A stretch of DNA of 16,265 nt from an uncultured Bacillus sp. (GCA_937902115.1 CALGSR010000463.1:1-16265); one strand, 5' to 3'. Positions 1 to 7,469 are shown, counted from the stretch's first letter. Notes: a model not told the origin generated them from the sequence alone. Program-made: numbers and translations.

Positions 1-640
1 TCACAGCATCCTTATATGTGTAACGTTCAACAGAATCTTCTGCTGCCTCTGGTGTATGAAAATCTTCCGCTTTCCATAACCATGCCGCAAACAATACTAA
101 TGTTAAGGAGGCAAAAAAGGTTAATGTTAATTGCCAGTTCTGAACCAGTTGTTTCGCAAAAAGCGTAAACAAAACAGCTACAACAAAGGCACCTACGTTA
201 TATGTAACAGTATTAGCTGCATTGATTTTTAGTTTTTCGCTTGAATTAGTAATATAATGGGCAACAAATGGATTCATATAGACAATGACCATTGAGCCGC
301 CTACAGCCATTACCATTCTTGCAGCCGTATATGCCCAATAGTTCGGTAAATAAATTGCCACAAGCCCCATGATTAAAAGACCAATTCCTGTGCCAGCGGC
401 CTTCTTCGGTCCTAATTTCATGATGATCACAGCCGCTAAAATATTGGCAAAAACACGTGCAGTTGTAATCGAGTAATTTACGACCTGAGCAATTATAGGA
501 TCAACAGGCCCTCCAAAGAAGGTATCCATGATTTGTGGAGTTAGGGAGGATCCAGCCACCCAGTTCATCGCAAAGGTAACATACGCCAGCCATAGCACAG
601 CTAACATAAAATATCCCTTTCTTTTTTCTATTGTGCTCAT
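1..640 (-). CDS. MFS transporter, partial (C-terminal part lies beyond window position 1)
   Basis: The first 212 codons of a major facilitator superfamily permease are present. It starts at the ATG at 640-638, 5 nt after an AGAGGTGG ribosome binding site (645-652). The translation begins MSTIEKRKGYFMLAVLWLAY and continues as alternating hydrophobic helices. About five or six membrane segments are visible, with a basic MKLGPKKA loop after the second, as in the MFS A-motif region, and a long hydrophobic pair around VGAFVVAVLFTLFA. The substrate cannot be read from the sequence. It lies 17 nt downstream of the Gfo/Idh/MocA remnant on the same strand. An oxidoreductase plus MFS pair is commonly a small sugar, polyol or inositol-type catabolic operon, so a carbohydrate-like substrate is a guess. 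No frameshift is seen within the visible part. The family assignment is firm, the role unknown. Confidence 0.85.
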   Translation of the reverse strand, partial: MSTIEKRKGYFMLAVLWLAYVTFAMNWVAGSSLTPQIMDTFFGGPVDPIIAQVVNYSITTARVFANILAAVIIMKLGPKKAAGTGIGLLIMGLVAIYLPNYWAYTAARMVMAVGGSMVIVYMNPFVAHYITNSSEKLKINAANTVTYNVGAFVVAVLFTLFAKQLVQNWQLTLTFFASLTLVLFAAWLWKAEDFHTPEAAEDSVERYTYKDAV

Positions 641-657
641 ATATGCCACCTCTTTTG

Positions 658-1221
658 TTAGGTCATTTCATCAAGCTGTACCGGCTTTCCTGTTCTTGAA
701 GATTCGTAAATCGCCAGGATAATTTTTAACGGTTTCAAGCCTTCCTCGCCACTAACACTAGGTTCCCTGTCAGCCCGAATGGCCTCCATCACATCCAATA
801 TCTGCATACGATGTGAAAGCCCGTTAAGTGCACCGGGGTCTGAACCAGTATCTGATGGATCCCCTTCTGATATAAGTTCAACCGTATCGAACAGATTCAC
901 AACCTGTCCATTTACCTTTGCTTCATCGCGAAAATAATAATGGGTTAGCTGGTCATTCTCAATCACCGCGGAACCGCATGTCCCAAATATTTCGAGACGA
1001 GCCATCAGTCCTGGATATGCAACTGTTGTTCCAGTAATGGTCCCCAACGAACCATTTTTAAATTTTACAGTTGCCACTGCTGCATCCTCTACCTCAATCT
1101 TTTCATGAGCTAATATGGCTGTATGAGCATAAACACTTTCAACTTCACCCATAAAATGCTGGAAAGGGTCAATCGTATGAATAGCTTGATTGATTAACAC
1201 TCCTCCCCCATTCAGCCCCCA
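658..1221 (-). pseudogene. Gfo/Idh/MocA family oxidoreductase, 5'-truncated remnant
   Basis: This is the C-terminal substrate and dimerisation domain of a Gfo/Idh/MocA NAD(P)-dependent sugar-type dehydrogenase. The family signature is NGGGVLINQAIHTID, holding the conserved His, followed by VEDAAVATVKFKNGSLGTITGTT-type beta sheet and the AVIEND turn; the protein ends DEMT. Intact members have about 330-380 residues, the first 120-150 being a GxGxxG Rossmann fold. Here the first possible start is a GTG at 1200-1198, leaving 180 codons. Homology clearly reads through this GTG upstream to a Trp codon at 1221-1219 (NWGLNGGG), and an in-frame TAA at 1257-1255 closes the frame. No Rossmann domain is found upstream before adenine deaminase, so the cofactor domain is deleted and the product is presumably inactive. 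The stop lies 17 nt before the MFS gene, so the pair was once an operon. A frame-shifted N-terminus elsewhere is unlikely, as only 187 bp separate it from ade. Confidence 0.8.
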
Positions 1222-1272
1222 ATTTATTGAAAAAAGATAGATCCTATAATCATTTTAGTAATGACCGAAAAT

Positions 1273-1285
1273 ACTAAAGTTTAGT
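1273..1285. promoter_or_regulatory. Short palindrome ACTAAA-G-TTTAGT, possible operator
   Basis: A perfect 13-bp palindrome with a single central base lies between the truncated oxidoreductase and ade. Its position would suit an operator of the lost upstream part of the oxidoreductase-MFS operon or of ade. No known regulator can be matched to it, and a site this short can arise by chance in AT-rich DNA. Confidence 0.2.
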
Positions 1286-1371
1286 CTGGCAAAAAAGGCC
1301 AACGGAGTTGAACTGTCAGAATCATCAATTAAATATTTTCTTTTCACATCATTCATGGCAAAATGTAATAA

Positions 1372-1377
1372 TATAAT
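1372..1377 (+). promoter_or_regulatory. Candidate -10 box (TATAAT) for ade
   Basis: A consensus TATAAT sits about 30 bp before the ade start and would give a leader of about 24 nt that includes the GATGAGGAG ribosome binding site. No good -35 hexamer lies 16-18 bp upstream; TTCACA at 1343-1348 is too far away. The assignment is therefore tentative. Confidence 0.35.
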
Positions 1378-1407
1378 CAAAAAACGCCATTGATGAGGAG
1401 ACTGTGA

Positions 1408-3150
1408 ATGGACAAAAAGATGCTGACAAGGAGAATAGCCGTTGCTGCGGGCAAGGAACCGGCTGATCTCGTCATAAAAAACGGGAAAATTATTGATGTA
1501 TTTAATGGCGAAATATTCGAAGGGGATGTGGCCATTGCGGACGGGTATATCGCTGGCATTGGAGGGACTTCTTATTCAGGCCGAAAAACCATCGATGCAA
1601 AGGGGCGCTATATTTCCCCAGCTTTTATTGACGGTCATGTGCATATTGAATCCTCTATGGTCACCCCACAAGAATTTGCCAAGGTTCTGCTTAGCCATGG
1701 CGTCACCTCTGCGATTTGCGACCCGCATGAAATTGCAAATGTAGCAGGGGCGGAAGGGATTCAATTTATGCTCGACTCAAGTGATAACCTGCCGCTTGAT
1801 ATCCTATTTATGCTTCCATCCTGTGTCCCTGCTGTAGAATTTGAACATTCAGGTGCTATCTTAAATATGAAGCATCTTCAGCCCTTTCTCTCCCATCCAA
1901 GGGTATTGGGATTAGCGGAAGTTATGAATTATCCGGCCGTCCGCAATGCCGAAAAAACAATGATCGAAAAACTACTGGAGACAGCAAATGCCGGAAAAAA
2001 AATCGACGGGCACGCTGCTGGCTTGACTCCGCAAGATTTAAATATTTATACGGCCGCCGGCATCCGTACCGATCATGAGGCCACCACTATGGAGGAGGCT
2101 AAAAACCGACTGCAAAAAGGAATGTACCTCATGATTCGTGAAGGCACTGCCGCTAAAGATTTAAAAAATCTAATTGGGATTGTGAATGATCGTAATGCCC
2201 GGCGTTGCCTTTTTGTAACCGATGACAAACATCTAGACGATTTAATCGAAAAGGGCAGCATTGATTATAATGTAAGGCTGGCCATTCAAGAAGGGCTCGA
2301 TCCGATTACCGCTATTCAAATGGCCTCTCTAAATGCAGCTGAATGCTTCGGCCTTCATGACAAAGGTGCAGTTGCTCCTGGCTATCAAGCTGATCTGCTA
2401 CTACTAGACAGCCTTGAGGAAATTCATATTGTACAAGTAGTTAAAAATGGAAAATCAGTTTGGGAAAATGGTGTGCTGTTCAATTTCCCGGAGACTTCTC
2501 TTTCTATCCCAAGCAGTTTAAGCTCTACTGTTTCCTTTCATCCTTTAAGCGAAAGTGACTTTACCATTCCAATGAAAGGAAGGAAGGCGAATATCATCGA
2601 AATCATTCCGAACAGTTTGATCACCAAACATCTTGTTGAAGATGTTACAGTCAATTCATCCGGTCATTTCGAAGTATCCACTCTGAGCGATCATTTAAAG
2701 ATGGCAGTTATCGAACGGCATAAGATGACTCGGCTTATCGGCGTGGGAATTGTTAAGGGACTGGGGTTGAATAGTGGAGCGATCGCAACGACTGTGGGCC
2801 ATGATTCCCATAATTTAATTGTTGCCGGAGTAAAGGATCCGGATATGCTCCTTGCTGCAAACGAAATACAAAAAATGCAAGGGGGATTAATTGTCGTAAA
2901 AGATGGAGAAATTCTTGCGGCTATAGAGCTTCCAATTGCCGGCTTAATCTCACCTCTCCCTTATAATGAGGTTTTTGCTAAATTGAAGAAACTCAACCTA
3001 GCGTTGGAAACCCTTGGGGCAGCCAAGGATTTCAATCCATTTTTGACTCTTTCATTCCTGTCACTTCCCGTTATTCCTGAGTTAAAAATGACAGCTGACG
3101 GATTGTTCCATGTCGGAAAATTTGATTTTATCGAAACTCAGGCAGACTAA
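1408..3150 (+). CDS. ade: Adenine deaminase (adenine aminohydrolase)
   Basis: The 580-residue product matches the usual length of bacterial adenine deaminase, which hydrolyses adenine to hypoxanthine and ammonia in purine salvage in the cytosol. It belongs to the amidohydrolase superfamily with a dinuclear metal centre. Visible motifs are FIDGHVHIESSM (metal-binding His77 and His79), SAICDPHEIANV, GLAEVMNYPAV (Glu171, metal-bridging region), IDGHAAGL (His202), RTDHEATT (His223), and FVTDDKH (271-275, catalytic Asp). The family-typical C-terminal domain contains TTVGHDSHNLIVAG. The ATG at 1408 follows a GATGAGGAG ribosome binding site at a suitable distance and is chosen over internal starts because the N-terminal RRIAVAAGKEPADLVIKNGK is typical of the family. 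The gene stands alone: the remnant upstream is on the other strand, and a hairpin follows at 3181-3205. It looks intact. Confidence 0.96.
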   Translation: MDKKMLTRRIAVAAGKEPADLVIKNGKIIDVFNGEIFEGDVAIADGYIAGIGGTSYSGRKTIDAKGRYISPAFIDGHVHIESSMVTPQEFAKVLLSHGVTSAICDPHEIANVAGAEGIQFMLDSSDNLPLDILFMLPSCVPAVEFEHSGAILNMKHLQPFLSHPRVLGLAEVMNYPAVRNAEKTMIEKLLETANAGKKIDGHAAGLTPQDLNIYTAAGIRTDHEATTMEEAKNRLQKGMYLMIREGTAAKDLKNLIGIVNDRNARRCLFVTDDKHLDDLIEKGSIDYNVRLAIQEGLDPITAIQMASLNAAECFGLHDKGAVAPGYQADLLLLDSLEEIHIVQVVKNGKSVWENGVLFNFPETSLSIPSSLSSTVSFHPLSESDFTIPMKGRKANIIEIIPNSLITKHLVEDVTVNSSGHFEVSTLSDHLKMAVIERHKMTRLIGVGIVKGLGLNSGAIATTVGHDSHNLIVAGVKDPDMLLAANEIQKMQGGLIVVKDGEILAAIELPIAGLISPLPYNEVFAKLKKLNLALETLGAAKDFNPFLTLSFLSLPVIPELKMTADGLFHVGKFDFIETQAD

Positions 3151-3180
3151 AAAAAACAGCAAAATGATTTATTTATTTCA

Positions 3181-3205
3181 GGGGAGCGAAATGAATTCGC
3201 TCCTC
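3181..3205 (+). terminator. Probable terminator after ade
   Basis: The inverted repeat GGGGAGCGAA / TTCGCTCCTC (one G-U pair) with a 5-nt loop ATGAA starts 30 nt after the ade stop. It is followed only by TTTCC, so the U-tract is weak. Confidence 0.6.
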
Positions 3206-3506
3206 TTTCCTATGCAATAGCTATCCAGCCCTTCGTTCCGTTAATAAAACTTTTAAAAAAATAATCCTCTCTCTATGTAACTTGTTCATTTCTTCCGTAA
3301 AAAGCCCTTCATTTATCCCTTAATTTTGAATTAATTTAACAATTTAGGTAAAATCACAGATTCCCTCTTGTTTCCTAACTGATAAAGAGTAAACTAATGA
3401 TAGAGGTATAATTACCCATTTTATACTCATCAACCAGAAAAACATCCCAGGTAATATAGTGAAATTGGGTCCAATTACCATTATGATAAAGGAGGCTGAT
3501 ATACTA
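3206..3506. other. Non-coding AT-rich stretch between ade and the first SLH gene
   Basis: No supportable gene is seen in this stretch. A minus-strand open frame across its right half has no ribosome binding site or recognisable family and overlaps the SLH gene start. It contains a short TTAATT-TTG-AATTAA palindrome near 3320 and, at 3488-3495, a perfect AAAGGAGG sequence with no open frame of useful length behind it. Confidence 0.5.
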
Positions 3507-3535
3507 TTGACTAACTGATTTAACAAGTTTAATAG
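3507..3535 (+). promoter_or_regulatory. Candidate sigma-A promoter for the first SLH gene
   Basis: TTGACT (3507-3512), a 17-bp spacer and TAATAG (3530-3535) form a good sigma-A-like promoter. Transcription would start near 3542. That would make the ATG at 3544 leaderless and favours translation from the ATG at 3568, which has a GAGAGTGA sequence in front of it. Confidence 0.5.
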
Positions 3536-3567
3536 GAAGACAAATGAATATGAAAGAGAGTGATCGT

Positions 3568-4923
3568 ATGGATTCCGTAAAGAAACACTTCTTCTCACGT
3601 ATCGTTTTCTTACCTTTTTTAGTCGTTCTCTTAGTCCTATCACAGGCTAGTATTTCAAGTGCTGCAACATATTCTGACGTATCTGAAAATCAATTCTTTT
3701 ACAATGCAGTAGAGGAAGCATCCGCAAAAGGATATATTTTAGGATATAGCGACGGAACCTTCAAACCATATGAAACTTTATCACGCCTTCACGGTGTCCT
3801 CATTTTAAGCCGTGTTTTAAACACAAACACCGAAAATATTACCGAACAGGTTTTTAAAGATATACCGCCACATTATGTACATTACAAAGCGATAACCGGC
3901 ATCGCTCGAGATGGTATCATCCAAGGGTACTCGGATAGTACATTCAGACGCTACGATCCATTAACCCGCGGTCAAATGGCATTAGCATTGTACCGTACAT
4001 TTGATTTCAGCCAACATGAAACGAAAACAATTCCATTTAAAGATGTTCCTGATAAATATATAAAGGCCGTTACAGTCTTATATTCCGCAGGAGTAACTGT
4101 AGGTAAAGACGAGACCACATTCGGAACTTACGATACAATTACCCGCGGAGAATTTACTGTCCTATTAATGCAAGCCCTTAAAGCAAGTAAACGGGATCTG
4201 GCCGCTCCCGGCATTTCATTTACTAGCCATAGTTTAGTAGGCGGTGTATTGGATCTATTAGATTTAAAAACAGATTTAACTGTCCGCTTTACATTCGACA
4301 CTGATATTAATACAGGTGCACGGGTAGGCGATAAACTAGTCTATTCCGTTTCCTCAGCTAAACAAGATTACGACGAAACCATCGTTCTTACTCAAGATAA
4401 TCTTGATAATGGCTATGCAGAAACGGTTATTGAAACAAGCGCATTACAGAATCTGCTCGGAGGATTAGCAGGCGACTTACTTAAGGATCTAACTGGCGCC
4501 TCTGCAAATGTTGAATCAGCTGCATTACTTGATAACGCACTTGGGCTATTACCCGGTTTAATCCCTGCTTTACCTGAAATAACTATTCCGAATTTAGGTG
4601 ATACAGTTACCGGAGTGATAACCGATACCGTAGGAACAGCAACGGATCCTACAGATGTAGTAACAGGACTCTTAAATACGGACGAGTTATTAGGCTTGCC
4701 TGTTACCGGATTAGTAGATGGCACTGTTGAGCTTGTTGACGGTGTGATTGTTACCGTTGTTGACGGCGTGATCACAAATGTCGTCGGTGCAGCTCTTGAT
4801 GGCCTTCTTTCCGGCTCTGAAGAGGTAACGATTTCTGTACATTTAGAAGACGACGCAGCTAATAAATCGGAAGATACCACTGAAACATATCAATTCAAAG
4901 TAACAGATTTACTTGGGCTATAA
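3568..4923 (+). CDS. Secreted SLH-domain surface protein with split Ig-like C-terminal domain (paralogue 1)
   Basis: This 451-residue exported protein is probably held on the cell wall by binding pyruvylated secondary wall polymer. Residues 1-33 are a signal peptide: basic MDSVKKHFFSR, a hydrophobic core, and cleavage after SSA. Three SLH repeats follow at about 35-83, 96-147 and 157-207 (YSDV...GYSDGTF, FKDI...GYSDSTFRRY, FKDV...TRGE). The TRAE anchor motif reads SRLH, TRGQ and TRGE, so the first is atypical. From 212 comes APGISF...VGGVLDLLDL...GDKLVYSVSS, then a Val/Thr/Gly/Leu-rich stretch (about 296-415), then EEVTISVHLEDDAANKS...VTDLLGL. The outer parts resemble the two halves of a bacterial Ig-like fold (D.AGN.S motif), with the rich stretch inserted between them. 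There is no LPXTG or membrane anchor. The start at 3568 is chosen by match to the paralogue at 5638 (MKSTKKHFMK); ATGs at 3544 and 3550 are alternatives. Its ligand or function is unknown. Confidence 0.88.
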   Translation: MDSVKKHFFSRIVFLPFLVVLLVLSQASISSAATYSDVSENQFFYNAVEEASAKGYILGYSDGTFKPYETLSRLHGVLILSRVLNTNTENITEQVFKDIPPHYVHYKAITGIARDGIIQGYSDSTFRRYDPLTRGQMALALYRTFDFSQHETKTIPFKDVPDKYIKAVTVLYSAGVTVGKDETTFGTYDTITRGEFTVLLMQALKASKRDLAAPGISFTSHSLVGGVLDLLDLKTDLTVRFTFDTDINTGARVGDKLVYSVSSAKQDYDETIVLTQDNLDNGYAETVIETSALQNLLGGLAGDLLKDLTGASANVESAALLDNALGLLPGLIPALPEITIPNLGDTVTGVITDTVGTATDPTDVVTGLLNTDELLGLPVTGLVDGTVELVDGVIVTVVDGVITNVVGAALDGLLSGSEEVTISVHLEDDAANKSEDTTETYQFKVTDLLGL

Positions 4924-4950
4924 AAATCACAGTGCTAAAATACTAGGTTA

Positions 4951-5002
4951 ATACCCAACAAAGACAGAGCGTCCTACTAAACGCTCTGTCTTTGTTGGGT
5001 AT
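4951..5002. terminator. Long perfect hairpin after paralogue 1, probable terminator
   Basis: The 22-nt arms at 4951-4972 and 4981-5002 are exactly complementary, with an 8-nt loop (CCTACTAA). The core AAAGACAGAGCG / CGCTCTGTCTTT recurs in the terminator after paralogue 2 (7368-7403). There is no T-run beyond the stem, only ATTTAT, so release efficiency is uncertain, but the position 28 nt after the stop fits a terminator. Confidence 0.75.
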
Positions 5003-5637
5003 TTATCCAATTAACTATGCTTATTATGAATAAAAATGAGTTTTTACGTATAAAAAATCAGCCCCTTTAACAAACCGCCAATTCTCTTTATAGAAATTTA
5101 CGGGCAGTAGGACAAAGCGAGAATCATCACCTCTATCTTATTCCCTAGTAATTAGTACTAATATCACAGCACATTATCCGTTCACAATATTGTCAAATAG
5201 TTATATTAATAGAGTATTATTCAATTATTTCTAAAATTCAGTAGGTACTTTTACTTAATTTAGAATTTTGTCAACTATTTAGACTTGTATATTAATTGTA
5301 TTGGTATAAAATAGTTTCTAGGGATATAGTTTCCTTTTTGGGAAGCGAAGGGGAGTAACTTCGTTGGGCACAAATCATACTTTTGGAACATTTTACCATT
5401 TCGCAAAAGGGGATGATTAAGTTATCTGATGATAATGAATTTTCAATTATTATATAGTGTTAAACTAGTGATTTATATGAAAATTATCCCGGGAATGGGC
5501 AATAATCCCTTAGTTACAGTTGTTTAATAGTTCACTCCCAAATTGGTGTGTTAATAATCTTTACGAAAGTAAAGTTGAACGGAAAAAGGGTTCCGAGACA
5601 CACAGCCCAGAAAAAAGTACAAAGGGGAGCAAGAGAC
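5003..5637. other. 635-bp AT-rich intergenic region upstream of SLH paralogue 2
   Basis: No gene is supported here. The open frame that reaches into the SLH gene from 5548 has no ribosome binding site, and its extra N-terminus does not look like a signal peptide. The region is very AT-rich on the left. It contains an extended -10 box (5302-5310) and, beyond it, about 320 nt that would be a long untranslated leader. This leader includes a small hairpin CGAAG/CTTCG around 5346-5363. No riboswitch class or small RNA could be recognised with confidence. Confidence 0.5.
5285..5310 (+). promoter_or_regulatory. Candidate extended -10 promoter for SLH paralogue 2
   Basis: TGG-TATAAA (TATAAA at 5305-5310, TG at 5302-5303) matches an extended -10 element. 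An imperfect TTGTAT lies at 5285-5290, giving a short 14-bp spacer, or ACTTGT at 5283 gives 16. If used, the leader to the start at 5638 would be about 320 nt. Confidence 0.3.
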
Positions 5638-7350
5638 ATGAAGAGTACAAAGAAACATTTCATGAAGCGCATGGTCTTTATGCCAATGCTAATCGCAGTC
5701 TTATTATTTGCTGCAGCTGGTACCTCATTTGCTGCAACATTTAAAGATGTTGACGAGACTAGTATCTACTACAACGCAGTTGAGGAAAATGCAAGCAAGG
5801 GGTATGTATTAGGATATTCTGACGGTAATTTCCGTCCTGGTGAAACATTATCACGTCTGCACGGGGTATTAATTTTTAGCCGTATTTTACACACACCTCA
5901 AGTGGACAAACAATATTTCACAGACGTGCCACCAAGCTACGTTCATTACAAAACGATTTCTGGTATTGCCGATAAAGGTATTATCAATGGATTCTCTGAT
6001 CAAACATTCAGAAGATATGAGCCGCTGACTCGCGGTCAAGTAGCATTAGCTATTTACAAAACATTTGATTTCAGTGCATTTGATGGCAAAGAATCAAAAA
6101 TGCCATTTACTGATGTAGCTCCAGCTTATGCGAAAGCCGTTTCTGCATTATACGCTGCGAAGGTAACAGCCGGAACAAGCGCAACAACTTTTGGAACAAA
6201 CAACACAATTACAAGAGGCCAGTTCCTTGTACTATTATCAAAAGCTATGGAAGCTATCCACAAGGATAAAAAGCTTAAAAATGTTGATGTAAAAGTTAAC
6301 AGTAATCAAACAGCAACAGTTTATGGTGAAATTGAAGACTTTAAATTAGACGGAACTGAACTAGTTAACATTAAGATTTTTTCTAAGAAAGATAATAAGC
6401 AACTTATTAACGTTGACGCAGAACCTGATGCTGCTCTTAAATTCACTTATACAACACAAATGTTAGCTAAAGGTGCTTATGAAGCTAAAGTCGGTATCGT
6501 GGGAAGTACACATGTTGAAACATTACCATTTACAATTAACGACACGACTGCACCAGCAGCGCCTGGAATTTCATTCGTAGGTAAAAGTGTTGTAGGCGGA
6601 GTGGTTGATTTACTAGATTTACAAACTGATTTAGACACTCGTTTCACATATGGAACAACTGGATTAACAGGGGCTCAAGCGGGGGATACATTGAAATATA
6701 CTGTGAGCTCTAAAAATGGTACATTTGTTAATAAAGAGGTTAAACTTTCTGCACAAGATATTTCTAACGGATATGTTCAAGAAGTAATTAAAACAAATGC
6801 ATTACAAAATCTTCTTGGTTCATTGTTAAGCTTAGACGAAATTCTTGGCGGAGTTGGCGGCGTATTAGGTGCCTCAGTTTCTGCTGAAGAAGTAGCTGCA
6901 CTCGAAAAGGCTATTGCTGAAAATGCTGCAGGAACTGATACTGTTCAATCAGCTGGATTATTAGATGGCTTATTAGGTTCTCTTCTTGGCGGCGGATCTA
7001 CTACAAATAATGCTACTGATACTGCATCTGATAGCGGGATTTTAGGCGGTTTAGCTGGTGATGGCGGACTATTAAGCGGTTTAACTGGCGATAAAGGTCT
7101 GCTTGGCGGAGTATTAGGCGGTTTATTAGGTGCTACAGGTTCTGGTGACCTATTAGGCGGAGTATTAAACGGCGTAGTAGGACTTGTAGACGGACTTCTA
7201 GGTATTGTTGTAGATGGCGTATTACAAGGAGTTATCAGCGGTGCTGAAGATGTAACAATCGAAGTACAATTAATTGATGCTGCTGGTAACCAATCTGCTG
7301 TTACTAAAGAAGTTTATAAATTCCAAGTAACAGATGTGCTTGGCCTGTAA
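5638..7350 (+). CDS. Secreted SLH-domain surface protein with Gly/Leu-rich insert (paralogue 2)
   Basis: The 570-residue product is a paralogue of the preceding SLH protein. Signal peptide 1-32 runs MKSTKKHFMKRMVF to TSFA-A. SLH repeats lie at about 35-83, 94-145 and 157-207, with anchor motifs SRLH, TRGQ and TRGQ. Residues 213-303 form an extra beta-rich, Ig-like module (VKVNSNQTATVYGEI to LPFTIND) that paralogue 1 lacks. Residues 307-388 (APGISFVGKSVVGGVVDLLD, GDTLKYTVSS) and 536-567 (AEDVTIEVQLIDAAGNQS, KFQVTDVLGL) match the two ends of the paralogue's C-terminal domain. Between them lies about 145 residues rich in LLGG/GLLG repeats (GILGGLAGDGGLLSGLTGDK and similar). The ATG at 5638 is chosen because AAAGGGGAG (5621-5629) precedes it by 8 nt. 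A structural surface or biofilm role is inference; no enzymatic motif is seen. Confidence 0.92.
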   Translation: MKSTKKHFMKRMVFMPMLIAVLLFAAAGTSFAATFKDVDETSIYYNAVEENASKGYVLGYSDGNFRPGETLSRLHGVLIFSRILHTPQVDKQYFTDVPPSYVHYKTISGIADKGIINGFSDQTFRRYEPLTRGQVALAIYKTFDFSAFDGKESKMPFTDVAPAYAKAVSALYAAKVTAGTSATTFGTNNTITRGQFLVLLSKAMEAIHKDKKLKNVDVKVNSNQTATVYGEIEDFKLDGTELVNIKIFSKKDNKQLINVDAEPDAALKFTYTTQMLAKGAYEAKVGIVGSTHVETLPFTINDTTAPAAPGISFVGKSVVGGVVDLLDLQTDLDTRFTYGTTGLTGAQAGDTLKYTVSSKNGTFVNKEVKLSAQDISNGYVQEVIKTNALQNLLGSLLSLDEILGGVGGVLGASVSAEEVAALEKAIAENAAGTDTVQSAGLLDGLLGSLLGGGSTTNNATDTASDSGILGGLAGDGGLLSGLTGDKGLLGGVLGGLLGATGSGDLLGGVLNGVVGLVDGLLGIVVDGVLQGVISGAEDVTIEVQLIDAAGNQSAVTKEVYKFQVTDVLGL

Positions 7351-7367
7351 GATTCGATAGCATTTCT

Positions 7368-7403
7368 AAAAAAGACAGAGAGCCAAAACTCTCTGTCTTT
7401 TTT
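7368..7403. terminator. Bidirectional terminator between SLH paralogue 2 and the Spo0E-family gene
   Basis: The perfect 15-bp arms AAAAAAGACAGAGAG and CTCTCTGTCTTTTTT flank a 6-nt loop (CCAAAA). The A-run and T-run at the outer ends make it intrinsic in both directions, which suits the convergent genes. The AAAGACAGAG core is shared with the hairpin at 4951-5002. Confidence 0.92.
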
Positions 7404-7448
7404 AAGTCTAATTATTTGATTTTATGTCTTAATTGTATAGCAAAACCA

Positions 7449-7469
7449 GGTTGCCAATCCACGGCAGCC
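7449..7469. terminator. Small hairpin downstream of the Spo0E-family gene
   Basis: GGTTGCC / GGCAGCC pair over 7 bp (one G-U) around the loop AATCCAC. On the minus strand it is followed by TGGTTTTG, so it could be a weak terminator for the small gene that ends at 7526. Confidence 0.3.

Noticed and set aside
3344..3643. 99-codon hydrophobic open frame on the minus strand upstream of and into SLH paralogue 1
   Set aside because: It overlaps the signal peptide coding region, has no ribosome binding site, and its hydrophobic stretches come from AT-rich sequence.
4413..4880. 155-codon open frame on the minus strand inside SLH paralogue 1
   Set aside because: It mirrors the low-complexity Val/Thr/Leu-rich part of the SLH gene, has a Ser/Thr/Pro/Val composition expected of such a shadow, and has no ribosome binding site or known domain.
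5350..5357. GGGGAGTA, like the first conserved segment of the yybP-ykoY manganese riboswitch
   Set aside because: The other conserved segments of that riboswitch were not found after it, and an SLH protein is not a usual target.
5548..5637. N-terminal extension of SLH paralogue 2 from an upstream start
   Set aside because: There is no ribosome binding site, the extension is strongly basic and would bury the signal peptide, and AAAGGGGAG precedes the ATG at 5638 at the right distance.
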